64,000 bases of DNA from Orientallactaga sibirica (Eukaryota; Chordata; Mammalia; Rodentia; Dipodidae): assembly GCA_036365145.1 (NCBI GenBank), contig JAEOAD010000034.1, forward strand, positions 14,351,501 to 14,415,500, read 5' to 3'. Shown in pieces: positions 34,419 to 42,106 of the stretch (position 1 is its first letter; each line of letters opens with the position of its first letter). Position numbers and translations under genes: made by a program. Under the pieces are notes generated by a model. The model saw only the letters and a list, made by a program, of their open reading frames with translations, did no database searches and was not told the origin of the DNA.

Positions 34419-37400
34419 ATGAATGGGTGTACCAGGGCCTCCAGCCACTGCAAATGAACTCCAGATGCATGCATCACCTTGTGCATCTGGCTTATGTGGG
34501 TCCTAGGGACTCAAACCTGGGTCCTTTGGCTAAGCCATCTCTTCAGCCCAGAGGTATTATTTTGATGCTTAGCTAAAGTTTAAGGAAGGTTTCCATGTGG
34601 TCCTGTGTTTGCCTGTCTTGTGCATGCTTCCCGTTTGGTCTAGAATTCCAGAAAAAAGCTTTGTTGGTGTTTAGTATTTGGGTACATTGTCTTTAAGTAA
34701 TGTACCTGCACTATCGTTTGCTGGTAGTCAATACTAGGTCCAGAGTTGAAAAGAGGCAGTTTTGCCTGCTTTTTTTTTCCTTCCAAAAGCAATAAACTAT
34801 CCTCTTCTGAAATCCTAGTAAAAACTCTGTGACCTCAGTTGCTCCGACCTTGTAGGGTTACATAAGCTTTAAAGCTAATTGAAAAGAAGCAATGCTAGCT
34901 GGGCTTGGTGATACATGCCTTTAATCCCAGAGGTAGGAGGATTGCTGTGAGTTCGAGGCCACCCTGAGATTGCTTTGGATCTTTTGTAGGCAATTTGTGT
35001 TTGTATTCTTTGTTCCACTGCTTTATTTGTTAGCTGGTATTCACTGAATACCTGTCTGTGTGCCAGGCATTCTGATGTACACTGGGAACCAGCAGAAATA
35101 CTTACCAACTCATGGAAATTACTGATCAGCAAGAGGGAAGACAAACATGTAATAGCTAATTTCAGGGACTGGGTATAACTTAGTGGTAGTTTGCCTAGTT
35201 TATGGGACTGGGTTTAATCTCTACTCCTACACAGAAAAATAAAGTTAATTACATGCATATGTTTAAATGGCTGGGCTAAATGTGACATTATTTGGCACTT
35301 CCTTGAGGAAAATAACTTTGAGCTGAGTTCTAAAGGTTGAATATATATATTCCTTAGTTAAGTGCCAGGGGTAGATGTGAAGTAAGGTGTGAGTGAGAGA
35401 CTGATCTGTTTGTGGAAGCCACTAGTGTGAATGGAGATGGCTGAGCAGTATGGAGTCATCAAAGGGTTTTAAAGTTTAAATAAGGTGACAGTAGAATCAG
35501 ATTTTCAATCTGGTAACTTTGGTAGACTGGAAAGATGGTACAGCAATTAAGTGCTCTTCCTGCACAAGCATGAGGGCTTTGAGGGGGCCTGAGTTCAAAT
35601 GTCTAGATCCTGTATAAACATTGGACATAGCCACATGGGCCTGTAACCCCAGTCCCACAGGGGATCAGAGACCTGAAAATCATTAGATTTCCCTGCCCCC
35701 CAAGCTAGAGTCTACTGATTTTGGAGCATGAGGGCTCAAAACAAGATAAGACAGAAGAGTGATGGAGCAAGGTACCCAACATTCCACTCAGGCCACTGTA
35801 GGTGAGCTTCTGCCTCCAGCAATTGTATAGTACACACCTAGATCCCCTCCCCAAATGAAAGGTGCTAAGAGTAGATGGGGAGAAAATAGTAGAAAGCTGT
35901 TGATAATGTTGCAAGCTAAGATGGTGTTTTGGGTCCAGAGCTTTGAGATAATATGAATACATTAGAGAAAACTTTAGAAGGTAAAATCATTCGAACTTAG
36001 TGATTGATCTGTCATTTGAATAAGGAGGAAAGTTAAATAACCGCTCTGCTTCCTTCTTGGGCAGTTGGCTGAATGAGCAAGTGAGGAAGTAGATAAACAG
36101 ATTTGACTAATAAATTTAGTTGTGGACAGATTGTGCTAAGAAACTTTGTTTTGTTCACTACTTAATCCTGGTTCCAGCAGTGGCTAGCACACATGTGGTT
36201 ATCAGTAAATACTTGTGGAATAAATGAACATACTGTGGAAAATGATGAATGTGGTTTTGGTTATAACTCCTCTGGAACACATTGATCAGAATGTAGTCAG
36301 TTTCCCTTTTACATGAATCAGGATCCATCTTGTAGGTCTGCTTATGAAGACCTGTCCCAGAGAGAGTGTTTAGTGATTGGGTAAACATTGTTCTTGAAAT
36401 AACCATCTAACTGATGGCCTTTTTCTGTTTGTTTGTTTTGGTTTTTCGAGATAGAGTCTCCCTCTAGCCCAAGATGACCTGGAATTCACTCTGTAGTCTC
36501 AGGGTGGCCTCGAACTCATGGCAGTCCTCCTACCTCTGCCTCGCGAGTGTTGGGATTAAAGGTGTGTGCCACCATACCCCACTCAGTTTCTTTCTGTCTT
36601 TTGTTTTCTTTCCCAAAGCGGGGTCTCACTATAGTCCAGGCTGACCTGGCACTCATTTTATAGTCCCAGGCTGGCCTTAAACTCACAGTGATTGTCCTAC
36701 CTCTGCTTCCCAAGTGCCAGAATTAAAGGCATATGCCCTCCAGTTTCATTTTTTTTTAAAAAAAAAGACTTCTCCAAATCTAGTTGGGAAAGAGCACACC
36801 AGGGGAGAATGATTGTTCATTCCTCAGTACTCCCATTATGTCCATTGTAGGTTTGTGCTGAGCTTGTTCTTGGGTTTTCTGTCAGTGTTAGGCTGTGCTT
36901 TCCCTGTTCAAAAGGACAAATCCTGTTTACTTCTCTCTTTTTAGTGACCGAGTCATCACTTAGCATGTCTGACACTCAGAACACATCTGTTCAGTTGAAA
37001 TCCACTTATTTGTGCCCTCATCTATTTATTCTGAAGTTGTATACCTCGACTAGAGATGCTCACTGCTTTTCTCTTAGGAATGTAGAGAAAAGAGTGTACA
37101 CTCTGGAGTCAAGCCTTGGTCCAAGTAGAGGTTTGCATCATATTAGTCATGTGACTGGCAAGACATTTTAATTTTAGCATGTTTACTTACTAATGTAATG
37201 GTGATAATAGTACCTTTACGTTACCCCATTATGAGGGTTAAGATAACATGTTGGTTTTATGCCTGACACATGGTAAATGCTAAATAAAAAAAGTCCCCTC
37301 CCTTTCTAATATCAAAATGAAATCTAATTTGTAACTTTTTGCCTTTAGCCTAGTTCTGTCTTTCTACAGCTTATAATATTAGGTCTCTCTTTACATATCC

Positions 37401-38960
37401 TCCACTATTTGACAGTGATGATCTATAGCTTCTTTATTCCTGTCATTCTTCTCCTCTCAGCTAATACCCTTTGTTCTTAACTTGTCCTGCTTACCAGGCT
37501 CTCCCTGTTCGGTTGGACTTTTGGATATACACCACACCCTGGTAGTGTCTGGTAGTGTCCTTATTAACACCTAAGCTACCCTTCCCAACTCTAGGAGTCT
37601 AACCATGTTGCCACAGAACAGTATTTGTATACTCTTGTCTCATAACTTCCTAGTGCCTCTAAAGAAGACACTGACTTTTCTTGTCAATCTTTTGCTTCTC
37701 TAGGGTGCAGGTAATAGAAAGTGTTTTTTTTTTTTTTTTTTTTTTTTTGCTCCTTTCCTTTCTTTCCCCCTCCCTCCCTGCTTCTGTTTAGTTATGTTAC
37801 TTTCATTTTGTGTCCTTCTTTGTCATTTATGTTTAGAAACTGCCATCCTATCTATAAAAGTTGGGGCTGCTCCCCCAGTTTATTTTTTTTTTTTTGTTGT
37901 TGTTTTGTTTTTTGAGGTAGGGTTTCACTCTAGCCCAGCCTGACCTGGGTTTAGTCTTAGGGTGACCTCGAACTTATGGCAATCTTCCTACCTCTGCCTC
38001 CTGAGTGCTGGGATTAAAGATGTGTGCCACCATGCCCAGCAGTTTCTTGTTTTTTTTTTTTTTTTTTCCTAACAAATTTCAGAGTCTGTATTTAAATTAG
38101 TTTGGGAAAGCTGTTATTAGAGAGAACCTCAAGCCCTGTTTGTTTGCTGGCTGAGGCTCTAGCCAGCACTTTTGTTATTTGATTTTAGATTTGTTCTGGG
38201 TTTCAGGATGTGTCAGTATTATAAGTTTGGGTGGGTCTGACTTCTTACATAATGATAGAAGCTTACCCTTCATAGTTTTAACTGGTCACTGGCAGATTGT
38301 GAATCCTTAGCCAAAAGCAAAGTATTTACCCTGGGCTTCAGTTTTCACATCTGAAAAGTGAGAATACTTGCTTATGTAATCTGTAAGATCCTTTGTACCC
38401 TGGATAGCTATTTTGAGTTTTTACAAACTCATTGAATTCCATCTCTCCTCTGCATGCCAGTCAGACTAGACTGAAAGTTTCTTCTTCACTTTTTATAAGT
38501 TGGCTGTGCTTTCTTCTTAAATTTTTCTAAAACTTTTACTTAATTCTAAATTTGTGTGGAATTTTTAAATGTCTGCAGAAGATTACAGTGATTTTAAATG
38601 TCTCCAGAAAAGATGCATAAATAGATGCAAAGTTGCCTTCTGCTTCCTGATCTCATTCTCGTTCTTTGTAGGGTCATCAAGACACCTGAGGTAGCAAACT
38701 TGGCCTTGCTTGGCTTTGGAGATGTCTTTGCCTTGCTGTTTGACAACCGCTACCTGTACATCATGGACTTGAGGACAGAGAGCCTGATTAGCCGCTGGCC
38801 TCTGCCGGAGTACAGGAAATCAAAGAGAGGTTCCAGCTTCCTGGCAGGCGAAGCGTCCTGGCTGAATGGACTGGACGGGCACAATGACACGGGCTTGGTT
38901 TTTGCCACCAGCATGCCCGACCACAGTATTCACCTGGTGTTGTGGAAGGAGCATGGCTGA
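14093..38960 (+). CDS. FBXW2: F-box/WD repeat-containing protein 2 (spliced, six coding exons)
   Basis: CDS join: 14093-14582, 23870-24064, 26840-26973, 30995-31081, 32595-32764, 38672-38960; 1365 nt, 454 residues, stop TGA at 38958. The protein is recognised as FBXW2 across its length, from the N-terminus [12 protein letters not shown] to the C-terminus WKEHG, with only conservative differences from the human protein as I remember it (for example Arg278 for Lys, Val366 for Ile). An F-box lies at about residues 54-101 ([19 protein letters not shown]); it binds SKP1 and so joins the CUL1-RBX1 core. WD40 blades follow from about 146 to the end, with GH...WD/VW/IW pairs at 146-174, 224-253 and 266-304, and recruit substrates for ubiquitination (known for the family: GCM1, SKP2, beta-catenin). 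It acts in cytosol and nucleus. No frameshift or premature stop is present, so the gene looks functional. Confidence 0.97.
14740..14803 (+). mobile_element. MIR-like remnant
   Basis: Short MIR-type segment, TTGGACAAATTACTTCTCTG, directly before a B4. Confidence 0.35.
14806..15166 (-). mobile_element. B4 SINE
   Basis: Antisense B4: TG/ATGTATG-rich tail, central B1-like part (AGACAGGGTCTCTCACTTG, CTGGGATTACAGGTGG), then the ID/tRNA-like end (CTATCTCCTCAGCCC). Confidence 0.7.
15388..15510 (-). mobile_element. B1-like SINE, diverged
   Basis: Antisense 7SL-type copy with an altered middle. It and the next B1 lie between two copies of CCATGTCCACATT (about 15370 and 15666). Confidence 0.65.
15521..15541. 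repeat. poly-G tract
   Basis: GCGGGGGGGGGGCGGGGG, a G-run able to form a quadruplex, between two B1 copies. Confidence 0.8.
15551..15667 (-). mobile_element. B1 SINE, internally shortened
   Basis: Antisense B1 lacking part of its middle (CTGACCTGAATTCATGGCATTTC). Confidence 0.75.
15687..15847 (-). mobile_element. B1 SINE, young
   Basis: Nearly consensus antisense B1 with a T24 run. TTAAGGTGACAT flanks both sides. Confidence 0.92.
16026..16242 (-). mobile_element. B2-like SINE
   Basis: Antisense short-subtype copy; CTGGCCTTTTTT occurs on both sides. Confidence 0.87.
16262..16454 (-). mobile_element. B2-like SINE, diverged
   Basis: Antisense copy with a partial internal repeat (CACCTTGTGTGCTTGAGTCACCTTGTG), ending CCATCTCTGTAGCCC. 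Confidence 0.78.
16455..17000. other. unique intronic sequence
   Basis: AT-rich; no recognised repeat or coding signal. Confidence 0.5.
17003..17160 (-). mobile_element. B2-like SINE, internally deleted
   Basis: Antisense tail and body joined directly to the head-side part (GAACTCCATGGCTACTGGG): the CACCTTGTGCATCTGG block is missing, and so is the final tRNA head. Confidence 0.72.
17161..17530 (-). mobile_element. MaLR internal-region remnant, antisense
   Basis: The stretch GCAGTGGCCCATTAGGGGAA and the following TCCTGTGGGGAATCCAG match, as I recall, the complementary strand of MaLR (MST/ORR1-type) internal sequence. Short frames over it carry frequent stops and are not genes. Confidence 0.45.
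17578..17732 (+). mobile_element. B1 SINE
   Basis: Sense B1, first of two in tandem. AGAATGTCTTGCA flanks both ends. Confidence 0.9.
17748..17908 (+). mobile_element. B1 SINE
   Basis: Sense B1 inserted at the same site as its neighbour: ATGTCTTGCA occurs a third time after its GAAAGAAAGAA tail. Confidence 0.9.
17930..18430. other. unique intronic sequence
   Basis: No recognised repeat or coding signal. Confidence 0.5.
18439..18609 (-). mobile_element. B1 SINE
   Basis: Antisense B1 with a T31 run; TCCTAAGAC flanks both sides. Confidence 0.9.
18610..19250. other. unique intronic sequence
   Basis: AT-rich; nothing recognised. Confidence 0.5.
19255..19515 (-). mobile_element. B4-like SINE
   Basis: Antisense B4: GAGGCAGCATCTCTCACTTGC, TGCTAGGATTACAATGG, then TTTTATCCACTGAGCCATCTTCTCAG. 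Confidence 0.68.
19655..19715 (-). mobile_element. ID-like fragment
   Basis: Antisense tRNA-type sequence GATCAAATCCAGGGCCTTGC followed by ACATGCAAAGCATACACC. Confidence 0.45.
19722..19882 (-). mobile_element. B1 SINE
   Basis: Antisense B1, moderately diverged, ending CATCACTATGCCTGGCT. Confidence 0.85.
19957..19999 (-). mobile_element. B1 SINE, 5'-truncated
   Basis: Only the 3' third of an antisense B1 is present (TGATAGGGTCTCACTCTGG to GGCTGACC). CCATCCCAACAT occurs on both sides, showing insertion of an already truncated copy. Confidence 0.75.
20289..20442 (-). mobile_element. B1 SINE
   Basis: Antisense B1 with a TTTATTTATTTATTTTA tail. Confidence 0.87.
20768..20992 (+). mobile_element. 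B2-like SINE with (CA)n tail
   Basis: Sense copy whose tail has become a (CA)16 microsatellite (20961-20992). A few bases around box B are missing. Confidence 0.87.
21040..21272 (-). mobile_element. B4-like SINE
   Basis: Antisense B1-like part (GATAGGGTCTCACATAGGC to GGATTATAGATACGC) fused to an ID-like end (GAACTGAACCCATAAC to TATATCCCCAGCC). Confidence 0.65.
21283..21445 (-). mobile_element. B1 SINE, diverged
   Basis: Antisense B1 with a short deletion after GGCTGACC. Confidence 0.8.
21446..21617 (-). mobile_element. B2-like SINE, tail lost
   Basis: Antisense body directly abutting the preceding B1, ending GCCATCTCTCCAGTCC. Confidence 0.8.
21618..22011. other. unique intronic sequence
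   Basis: Nothing recognised. Confidence 0.5.
22027..22141 (-). mobile_element. L1 3'-end fragment, 5'-truncated insertion
   Basis: About 115 bp of L1 3' end (TTAAAATATTTATTGACAAC with a CCCTCCCCTCCCC run), antisense with its poly(A) side on the left. TCTTGACAAATTTTT flanks both sides, marking a classic truncated L1 insertion. Confidence 0.8.
22532..22688 (-). mobile_element. B1 SINE
   Basis: Antisense B1 with a TTTATTTGAGGTAGGG start. Confidence 0.83.
22833..22992 (-). mobile_element. B1 SINE
   Basis: Antisense B1, close to consensus. It abuts a long-subtype B2-like element, and the pair lies between two copies of CAAAATGTCTTTTTT (about 22796 and 23266). Confidence 0.88.
22994..23264 (-). 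mobile_element. B2-like SINE, long subtype
   Basis: Antisense copy with the long-subtype block (CCCCCTTGTGGTCAAGTGCGG, CATCACTTTGCATCTGGC), ending GCTATCTCTCCAGCC. Confidence 0.9.
23280..23869. other. unique intronic sequence before coding exon 2
   Basis: No recognised repeat. Confidence 0.5.
23870..24064 (+). CDS. FBXW2: FBXW2 coding exon 2 (residues 164-228)
   Basis: Acceptor TTCTCTTGAAG, donor GCGG|GTGGGT. The length is 195 nt (65 codons), so skipping keeps the frame but removes most of two WD blades ([10 protein letters not shown] and [13 protein letters not shown] motifs). Confidence 0.95.
24215..24365 (-). mobile_element. B1 SINE
   Basis: Antisense B1 with an (ATT)n tail. Confidence 0.85.
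24382..24511 (-). mobile_element. B1 SINE, 5' part missing
   Basis: Antisense B1 that stops after GAGTGCTGGGC; the last 30 bp or so (element 5' end) are absent. Confidence 0.83.
24681..24846 (-). mobile_element. B1 SINE
   Basis: Antisense B1 with a small internal duplication (TCTGTTTCCC twice). GAAATTGAGTAATTCT flanks both sides. Confidence 0.9.
24860..25786. other. intronic sequence without young repeats
   Basis: A (GTT)n tract lies at about 25497-25515. TCTGTTCCTGAG recurs about 55 bp apart (25191 and 25249). No coding support. Confidence 0.5.
25800..25957 (-). mobile_element. B1 SINE
   Basis: Antisense B1; TCATATATAGTTTCTT flanks both sides. Confidence 0.9.
26208..26429 (-). mobile_element. 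B2-like SINE
   Basis: Antisense short-subtype copy, from ATTTATTTATTTATTTGAGAG to GCCATCTCTCCATCCCC. Confidence 0.87.
26840..26973 (+). CDS. FBXW2: FBXW2 coding exon 3 (residues 229-273)
   Basis: Acceptor GTGCACCAG, donor CAAG|GTAGGA; 134 nt. It encodes the blade with [13 protein letters not shown] and the next GH (residue 267). Confidence 0.95.
27003..27204 (-). mobile_element. B2-like SINE
   Basis: Antisense copy starting only about 30 bp after the donor of coding exon 3. Confidence 0.85.
27355..27465 (+). mobile_element. old B1-like SINE
   Basis: Sense diverged 7SL-type copy: TGTAATCCCAGCACTGG to GGGATAAGGAGACCC. Confidence 0.65.
27499..27600 (+). mobile_element. ID SINE
   Basis: Sense ID landmarks: GAGGCTATAGCTCAGTGAT, GGTTTGATTCTCAGCATAGC, then an A-rich tail. 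It is tRNA-derived but not a functional tRNA gene. Confidence 0.75.
27631..27725 (+). mobile_element. ID-like SINE
   Basis: GGGCTGGGTGTGTAGCTTAG, GCATGCATGAGGCC and an AAAACAAAACAAG tail; box B has partly decayed. Confidence 0.65.
28036..28246 (-). mobile_element. B2-like SINE
   Basis: Antisense copy; CAGAAAAATGCTTTT flanks both sides. Confidence 0.9.
28250..28655. other. unique intronic sequence
   Basis: Nothing recognised. Confidence 0.5.
28660..28825 (-). mobile_element. B1 SINE
   Basis: Antisense B1; AGGGTATAT on both sides. Confidence 0.87.
28830..29365. other. unique intronic sequence
   Basis: Possibly weak old-repeat similarity near 29280-29350; otherwise nothing recognised. Confidence 0.4.
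29369..29562 (-). mobile_element. B2-like SINE
   Basis: Antisense copy, ending GTCATCTCTTCAGCCC. Confidence 0.83.
29571..29754 (-). mobile_element. B1 SINE
   Basis: Antisense B1 with a mixed TTTATTTTA tail. CTTGCCCC flanks both sides. Confidence 0.87.
29798..29885 (+). mobile_element. ID-like SINE
   Basis: GGCTGTGTGGCTTAATAGTAG to GTTTAGTCTTCAGCAC. Confidence 0.6.
30035..30110 (-). mobile_element. ID-like SINE fragment
   Basis: AATTAAAACTAGGGCTTTG to CATCCCCAGCCC. Confidence 0.6.
30137..30375 (+). mobile_element. B2-like SINE, diverged long-type
   Basis: Sense copy with remnants of the long-subtype insert (CACAGTGATGTG, ACACAAGGGGGTGCATG). Confidence 0.82.
30438..30775 (-). mobile_element. 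B4 SINE
   Basis: Antisense B4 with a (TG)n tail, GGAGGACAACTTTTGGGTGTC, an AGGCAGGGTCTCATTCACTG B1-like part and a TTATCCACTGAGCCATTTCCC end. Confidence 0.78.
30995..31081 (+). CDS. FBXW2: FBXW2 coding exon 4 (residues 274-302)
   Basis: Acceptor TATTTGCAG, donor CAAG|GTGAGT; 87 nt, in phase 0, encoding [10 protein letters not shown] to ADKYEIK. Too short for a standard ORF scan; found from splice signals and the family sequence. Confidence 0.95.
31202..31405 (+). mobile_element. B2-like SINE
   Basis: Sense short-subtype copy starting about 120 bp after the donor of coding exon 4. Confidence 0.87.
31549..31717 (-). mobile_element. B1 SINE, young
   Basis: Antisense B1 with a T25 run and few differences from the window consensus. 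Confidence 0.92.
31911..32068 (+). mobile_element. B1 SINE, young
   Basis: Sense B1, inverted relative to the copy at 31549-31717 with about 190 bp between them, so the intron RNA could form a long hairpin. Confidence 0.92.
32111..32247 (+). mobile_element. B1 SINE, young, internally deleted
   Basis: Sense B1 lacking the AGGAGGATCGCCGTG block and part of ACTACATAG, with a pure A28 tail. AGAAGTTAAATATT flanks both sides exactly, so the insertion is recent. Confidence 0.92.
32355..32502 (-). mobile_element. B1 SINE
   Basis: Antisense B1 about 90 bp before coding exon 5. Confidence 0.85.
32595..32764 (+). CDS. FBXW2: FBXW2 coding exon 5 (residues 303-358)
   Basis: Acceptor TTTTCTGTAG, donor TCAG|GTAATA; 170 nt, encoding [10 protein letters not shown] to DFASYDIL. 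Skipping would shift the frame. It lies between upstream sense B1 copies and downstream antisense B1 copies. Confidence 0.95.
32885..32935. repeat. TGTA/TATA microsatellite
   Basis: Impure TGTGTATGTATGTATATATATT run. Confidence 0.7.
33059..33172 (-). mobile_element. old B1-like SINE
   Basis: Diverged antisense copy between CAAAGAAACTT and CAAAGAAATTT. Confidence 0.7.
33190..33408 (-). mobile_element. B2-like SINE
   Basis: Antisense copy, ending GCCATCTCTCCAGCC. Confidence 0.83.
33417..33597 (-). mobile_element. B1 SINE with (TTAA)n tail
   Basis: Antisense B1 whose tail reads AATTAATTAATTAATT. Confidence 0.87.
33622..33827 (-). mobile_element. B2-like SINE
   Basis: Antisense copy with a small deletion after GCAAACGG. 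Confidence 0.83.
33838..33904 (-). mobile_element. B2-like SINE, 3' part only
   Basis: Antisense tail and GA tract, broken off at a T25 run that belongs to the next element. Confidence 0.7.
33907..34125 (-). mobile_element. diverged B2/B4-type SINE with (TG)n
   Basis: A T25 run, (TG)n at 33938-33977, then a diverged antisense tRNA-type end (GTGCCTTTAGCCACGGAGCTACC). Confidence 0.6.
34338..34548 (-). mobile_element. B2-like SINE with (GTAT)n-(GA)n tail
   Basis: GTAT repeats (about 34341-34376) and a GA run (34377-34410) precede the antisense body. AGAGGTATTA flanks both sides. Confidence 0.9.
34893..34972 (+). mobile_element. B1 SINE, 3'-truncated and internally deleted
   Basis: Sense B1 head with a deletion after ATCCCAG, ending at GCCACCCTGAGA without an A tail; likely broken by later rearrangement. 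Confidence 0.75.
35035..35155 (+). mobile_element. ancient MIR/L2-like remnant
   Basis: Landmark GTGTGCCAGGCATTCTGATG. Confidence 0.4.
35163..35245 (+). mobile_element. ID-like SINE
   Basis: GGACTGGGTATAACTTAGTGG to TTTAATCTCTACTCC, then AAAAATAAAG. Confidence 0.6.
35520..35862 (+). mobile_element. B4-like SINE, sense
   Basis: ID-like head (GACTGGAAAGATGGTACAGC, GCCTGAGTTCAAATG), then a B1-like remnant, ending in ACACACCTAGATCCCC. Confidence 0.55.
35870..36420. other. mostly unique intronic sequence
   Basis: Contains a probable L2 3' end near 36170-36225 (GTGGAATAAATGAAC). Confidence 0.4.
36424..36583 (-). mobile_element. B1 SINE
   Basis: Antisense B1, first of an adjacent pair. Confidence 0.87.
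36590..36742 (-). mobile_element. B1 SINE, older
   Basis: Antisense B1, more diverged; CAGTTTC lies on both sides. Confidence 0.82.
36745..37080. other. unique intronic sequence
   Basis: Nothing recognised. Confidence 0.45.
37090..37290 (+). mobile_element. MIR SINE, ancient
   Basis: Good MIR landmarks in order: GTGACTGGCAAGACATTTTA, GGTGATAATAGTACCT, ATGAGGGTTAAGATAAC, CCTGACACATGGTAAATGC. Confidence 0.75.
37295..37720. other. unique intronic sequence
   Basis: Pyrimidine-rich; nothing recognised. Confidence 0.45.
37884..38040 (-). mobile_element. B1 SINE
   Basis: Antisense B1 with a short deletion (GACCTGGGTTTAGTC). Confidence 0.85.
38275..38405 (+). mobile_element. MIR SINE, ancient
   Basis: MIR landmarks: GCTTCAGTTTTCACATCTG and GTAATCTGTAAGATCCTTTG, about 270 bp before the last coding exon. 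Confidence 0.6.
38672..38960 (+). CDS. FBXW2: FBXW2 last coding exon (residues 359-454 and stop)
   Basis: Acceptor CGTTCTTTGTAG. It encodes the last WD blades ([38 protein letters not shown]) and ends with TGA. The 3' UTR follows in the same exon. Confidence 0.96.
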
Positions 38961-39350
38961 CACCATGAGCCACCACCACTGACTGATTTTGGATGCCAGG
39001 GCTGTGGGTTTTGGGTACAACCTCTGTGGCAGCCGACTGCATGAACCAAAGTTCTCACCTAATGGTATCATCACGCAGTGCACAATCATTTATTGATGTT
39101 AGCCAGGGGCCAGGGCTTGGGCGGGGGAGGGCTTGTTTTATTGACATACACCGCAGCATGCTAATGGGGCACACCATTGACTTCATTTGTACTTAGTTAT
39201 GTTGGTCAGTATAAGAGGATAAATTTTGGGGTTTGTCATTCTTGAGTGGAATACTGGTTTTAAGTAAAGAAAGTTAAATGATTCATTAATGTGCTAATTG
39301 TTTGCCTATGAAATCACAGTCTCTTATTAAAGCTTTTTACCATAGCTTTT
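38961..39350 (+). other. FBXW2: FBXW2 3' UTR, proximal form
   Basis: From the stop codon to about 20 nt beyond the ATTAAA at 39326. No SINE inside. It gives a 3' UTR of about 390 nt. Confidence 0.65.
39326..39331 (+). promoter_or_regulatory. FBXW2: proximal poly(A) signal
   Basis: ATTAAA, followed about 25 nt later by a U-rich CTTTTTTTTGTTTG downstream element. Confidence 0.65.
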
Positions 39351-39689
39351 TTTTGTTTGAAGTTCAAGCAAAGGTGCTATGAAGATGTTAGCAACTTCTC
39401 TTATATGAGTTAGCTCTTACAAGAGGCAGTGTTACAAAGACCACTGAGTCCTGTGACATTCATGAACTTTCCTTCAAATACTGATTCTGCAGAAAATCTA
39501 CTTTCCCCTGCCAATCTGATTCTATCAGTTGATTGATCAGAACTCATTCTAAACTGTGATTCTTGGCAGAGTCAAGGTTGGCCATGGTTAAAGATGGTGA
39601 GAGGTTTTTTTTTTTTTTTTTTGGTAGTTTTTTTTTCCATGTAGAGAAAGCTGTTCCCCCGCGTAGGTGGTGGCACAGTGGTGACCTGG

Positions 39690-39830
39690 AGTAATAGAAG
39701 AGCACTGAGCTGGAAGATTAGTGACTGGGCATTCATTACCTAGTAACTCAGCAACCTTACTCATATCATTTCTCTGGGGCCTGTTTCCTCAGCTGTGTAG
39801 CCAGGTAATCAGCTAGGATTCCTTCCAGTC
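39690..39830 (+). mobile_element. MIR-like remnant
   Basis: GCACTGAGCTGGAAGATTAG, CTGGGGCCTGTTTCCTCAGC. Confidence 0.55.
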
Positions 39831-41157
39831 CTGTGTCCACTGATGTGTGCAAACGATGATAATGCACTTTTTATCTGATCCTTGATTCATTGTTTCTTTG
39901 AGTTGGGGATAATATTTACATGAAAGAAATACCTGATCAAAGGTGTTACCTGTAGGGAAATCAACTATATGAAAAAGATGAATGTAAGGGGAGTGTAGAG
40001 AGTACTTGGTGGAGGAGATGCTGAGAGGAATCAGGGTTCACAGGAGTCCATGTGCTAACCAGGAAGTAATGGTACCTGAGCCTAACTTACCATCCTTCCT
40101 GGCCCCTAATCTTGTTTGTGGCCTCAGGCAGGTTCATGTTCCCTCCCTAGATCCTCATTTTCTTCATTTCAAAATGTCTGAGGTTTAGGTTCACAAAGTC
40201 AAATGCCTAAGTAGTCATGCAAGTAGCCAGTGAGTACAGGGCTGGATAGAACTTTGTGGAACCTTGGAAAGGCTAAACATGACAGTCACGAGTCCAGCGT
40301 TGATATGCCTGCCTTTTTCAGGAGGAATCCTGTGGTTGTTGAAGTGTTGATAATTGATGGGAGATAGTTTAATAAGGTGGGCTAAACAAAACATGACTAT
40401 TGGCTATAAGTTTTGTCCTCTGTCCTCTCACTTGGAAGTTAGTAATGCAGTAAGTTGTTCAGCAATGGAAATAATTAACGTAATCATCACAAACATTAGG
40501 GGAAGCCGAGGGAGCAGCAGTAAAAGCTGATTCCCTTGTGGTAGGAATGGGTGAAGGGCAGCATATTTCACCCACAGACCCAACAGGAAAGTCATTTGAA
40601 GTTGAATATAAGGATTAGAACCTCTGTGAAAGTCTCTGCCTAGGAATATGGGTCATTTCTCCTTGCTGCCTCCAGGGCAAGGTGCATCATTGAACAGGTG
40701 GGGTAAAGGACTGCTGGTCAAGCTGAGGATGAGGCAAACTAGAGCAAGCACCACACTCTACCAGAATCCACATTAGCTTAGTGTGACAGTGGACCTCGGA
40801 GTCTGTGAGGTTAACAATCACTATTGGTTTCAGGGATAGGTTTAATTAAGAGCTGTGTTGAAACTCCATGGGGAATAGGTGAAAGAATGTTTTCCTCAGT
40901 TCCACAAGTGTGGCTTTAATCCATCTGTCATTGAGTTCTGTGCCTGAATTCTGTTTTATCCTCCTAGAAATGGAACCAAATTGCAAATAGAATCTTGCAG
41001 GGGCCCCTGGAGACTTTGGGCAATGATGGAGGTGCCTGACTTTAATTGTTAATCAGCCTAAATGAGATGGCTGATCTCACCTTCAGGCATATTCAGTAGC
41101 TACAAAGGGCAAGTTGATGAAGTCATCAGCAGGAAAGGCTTGATTAAAAATTACTAC

Positions 41158-41252
41158 CTTGAGAAGATTGCTGAGTTTGAAGCCAGCATGAAACTACATA
41201 GTGAGTTCTAGGTCAGCCTAGGCTAGAGACCTTACCTTGAACAAACAAAAAA
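41158..41252 (+). mobile_element. B1 SINE, 5'-truncated
   Basis: Starts inside B1 (GATTGCTGAGTTTGAAGCC) and ends in AACAAACAAAAAAT; the similar TACTACCTTGAG and TATCACCTTGAA flank it. Confidence 0.75.
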
Positions 41253-41891
41253 TAGTATCACCTTGAAATTCTGATGTCCCTTTTCAGTCCTCAGTGGTAA
41301 GTACAGAAGTTATCAGGATGGTGCAGCTGGGTTTTGACAGTGGTACTTGAGGCAGTAGAGCCCTGACCTTGATTTCCTCTTTACAGATGGCTTTATTTCA
41401 CTTGATAATTGCTTCATACATGCTGGCTTTACTCATACACCTGCCAGCTTTTATAAAGAATTGGAACACTGGCTCATCCCTTTTACAAAATAAGGCAAAG
41501 TGGAGTCCCAAGAATGGGCAGGGCAAATTAAAGCTGTAGTTCTTTCAGCTGCTTTCATTCAGTTAGGGCCTGACTTCAGCTTTCTTAGAAGTTCAGAGCC
41601 AGGAGACTGCCTTTGCCTCTTTTGTAAAAGCTCTCATTTCTAAATTCTAATTTATGAGCAATAGACCCTTCCTCTTCTCAGAGAATTAGAGTTACTGGGT
41701 AATGTTCTATGTCAGAAGAAAGGCCTGTTTCCTTTCCTTGTCAAGGGAACAGTAAGGGCTTCAAGGGGAAAAGGGTTGTGAACGTGTTAGTACGACTGTT
41801 TCCATTCCCCTGAAAAGTAGTATCCTCCCAGCCTTACTGTGTGAAGTAGCAAGCATGGTCAAATTTGGTCCTAACCTGATGCTTCCAGCAG

Positions 41892-42106
41892 TTTTTTTTT
41901 AAATCAGAGAGAGAGAGACTGGCATGCCAGGACCTCCAGCCACTGAACTCAAACTTCAGACACGTGTGCCCTCTTGTGCATATGTATGACCTTGCATGCT
42001 TGAATCACCTTGTGCATCTGGGTTACATGGGACCTGGGGAGCTGAACATGAATCCTTAGGCTTTGCAAGCAAGTGCCTTTATCGCTAAACCATCTCTTTA
42101 GCCCCC
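41892..42106 (-). mobile_element. B2-like SINE, diverged
   Basis: Antisense copy with a partial internal duplication (CTTGTGCAT twice), like the copy at 16262. Confidence 0.78.
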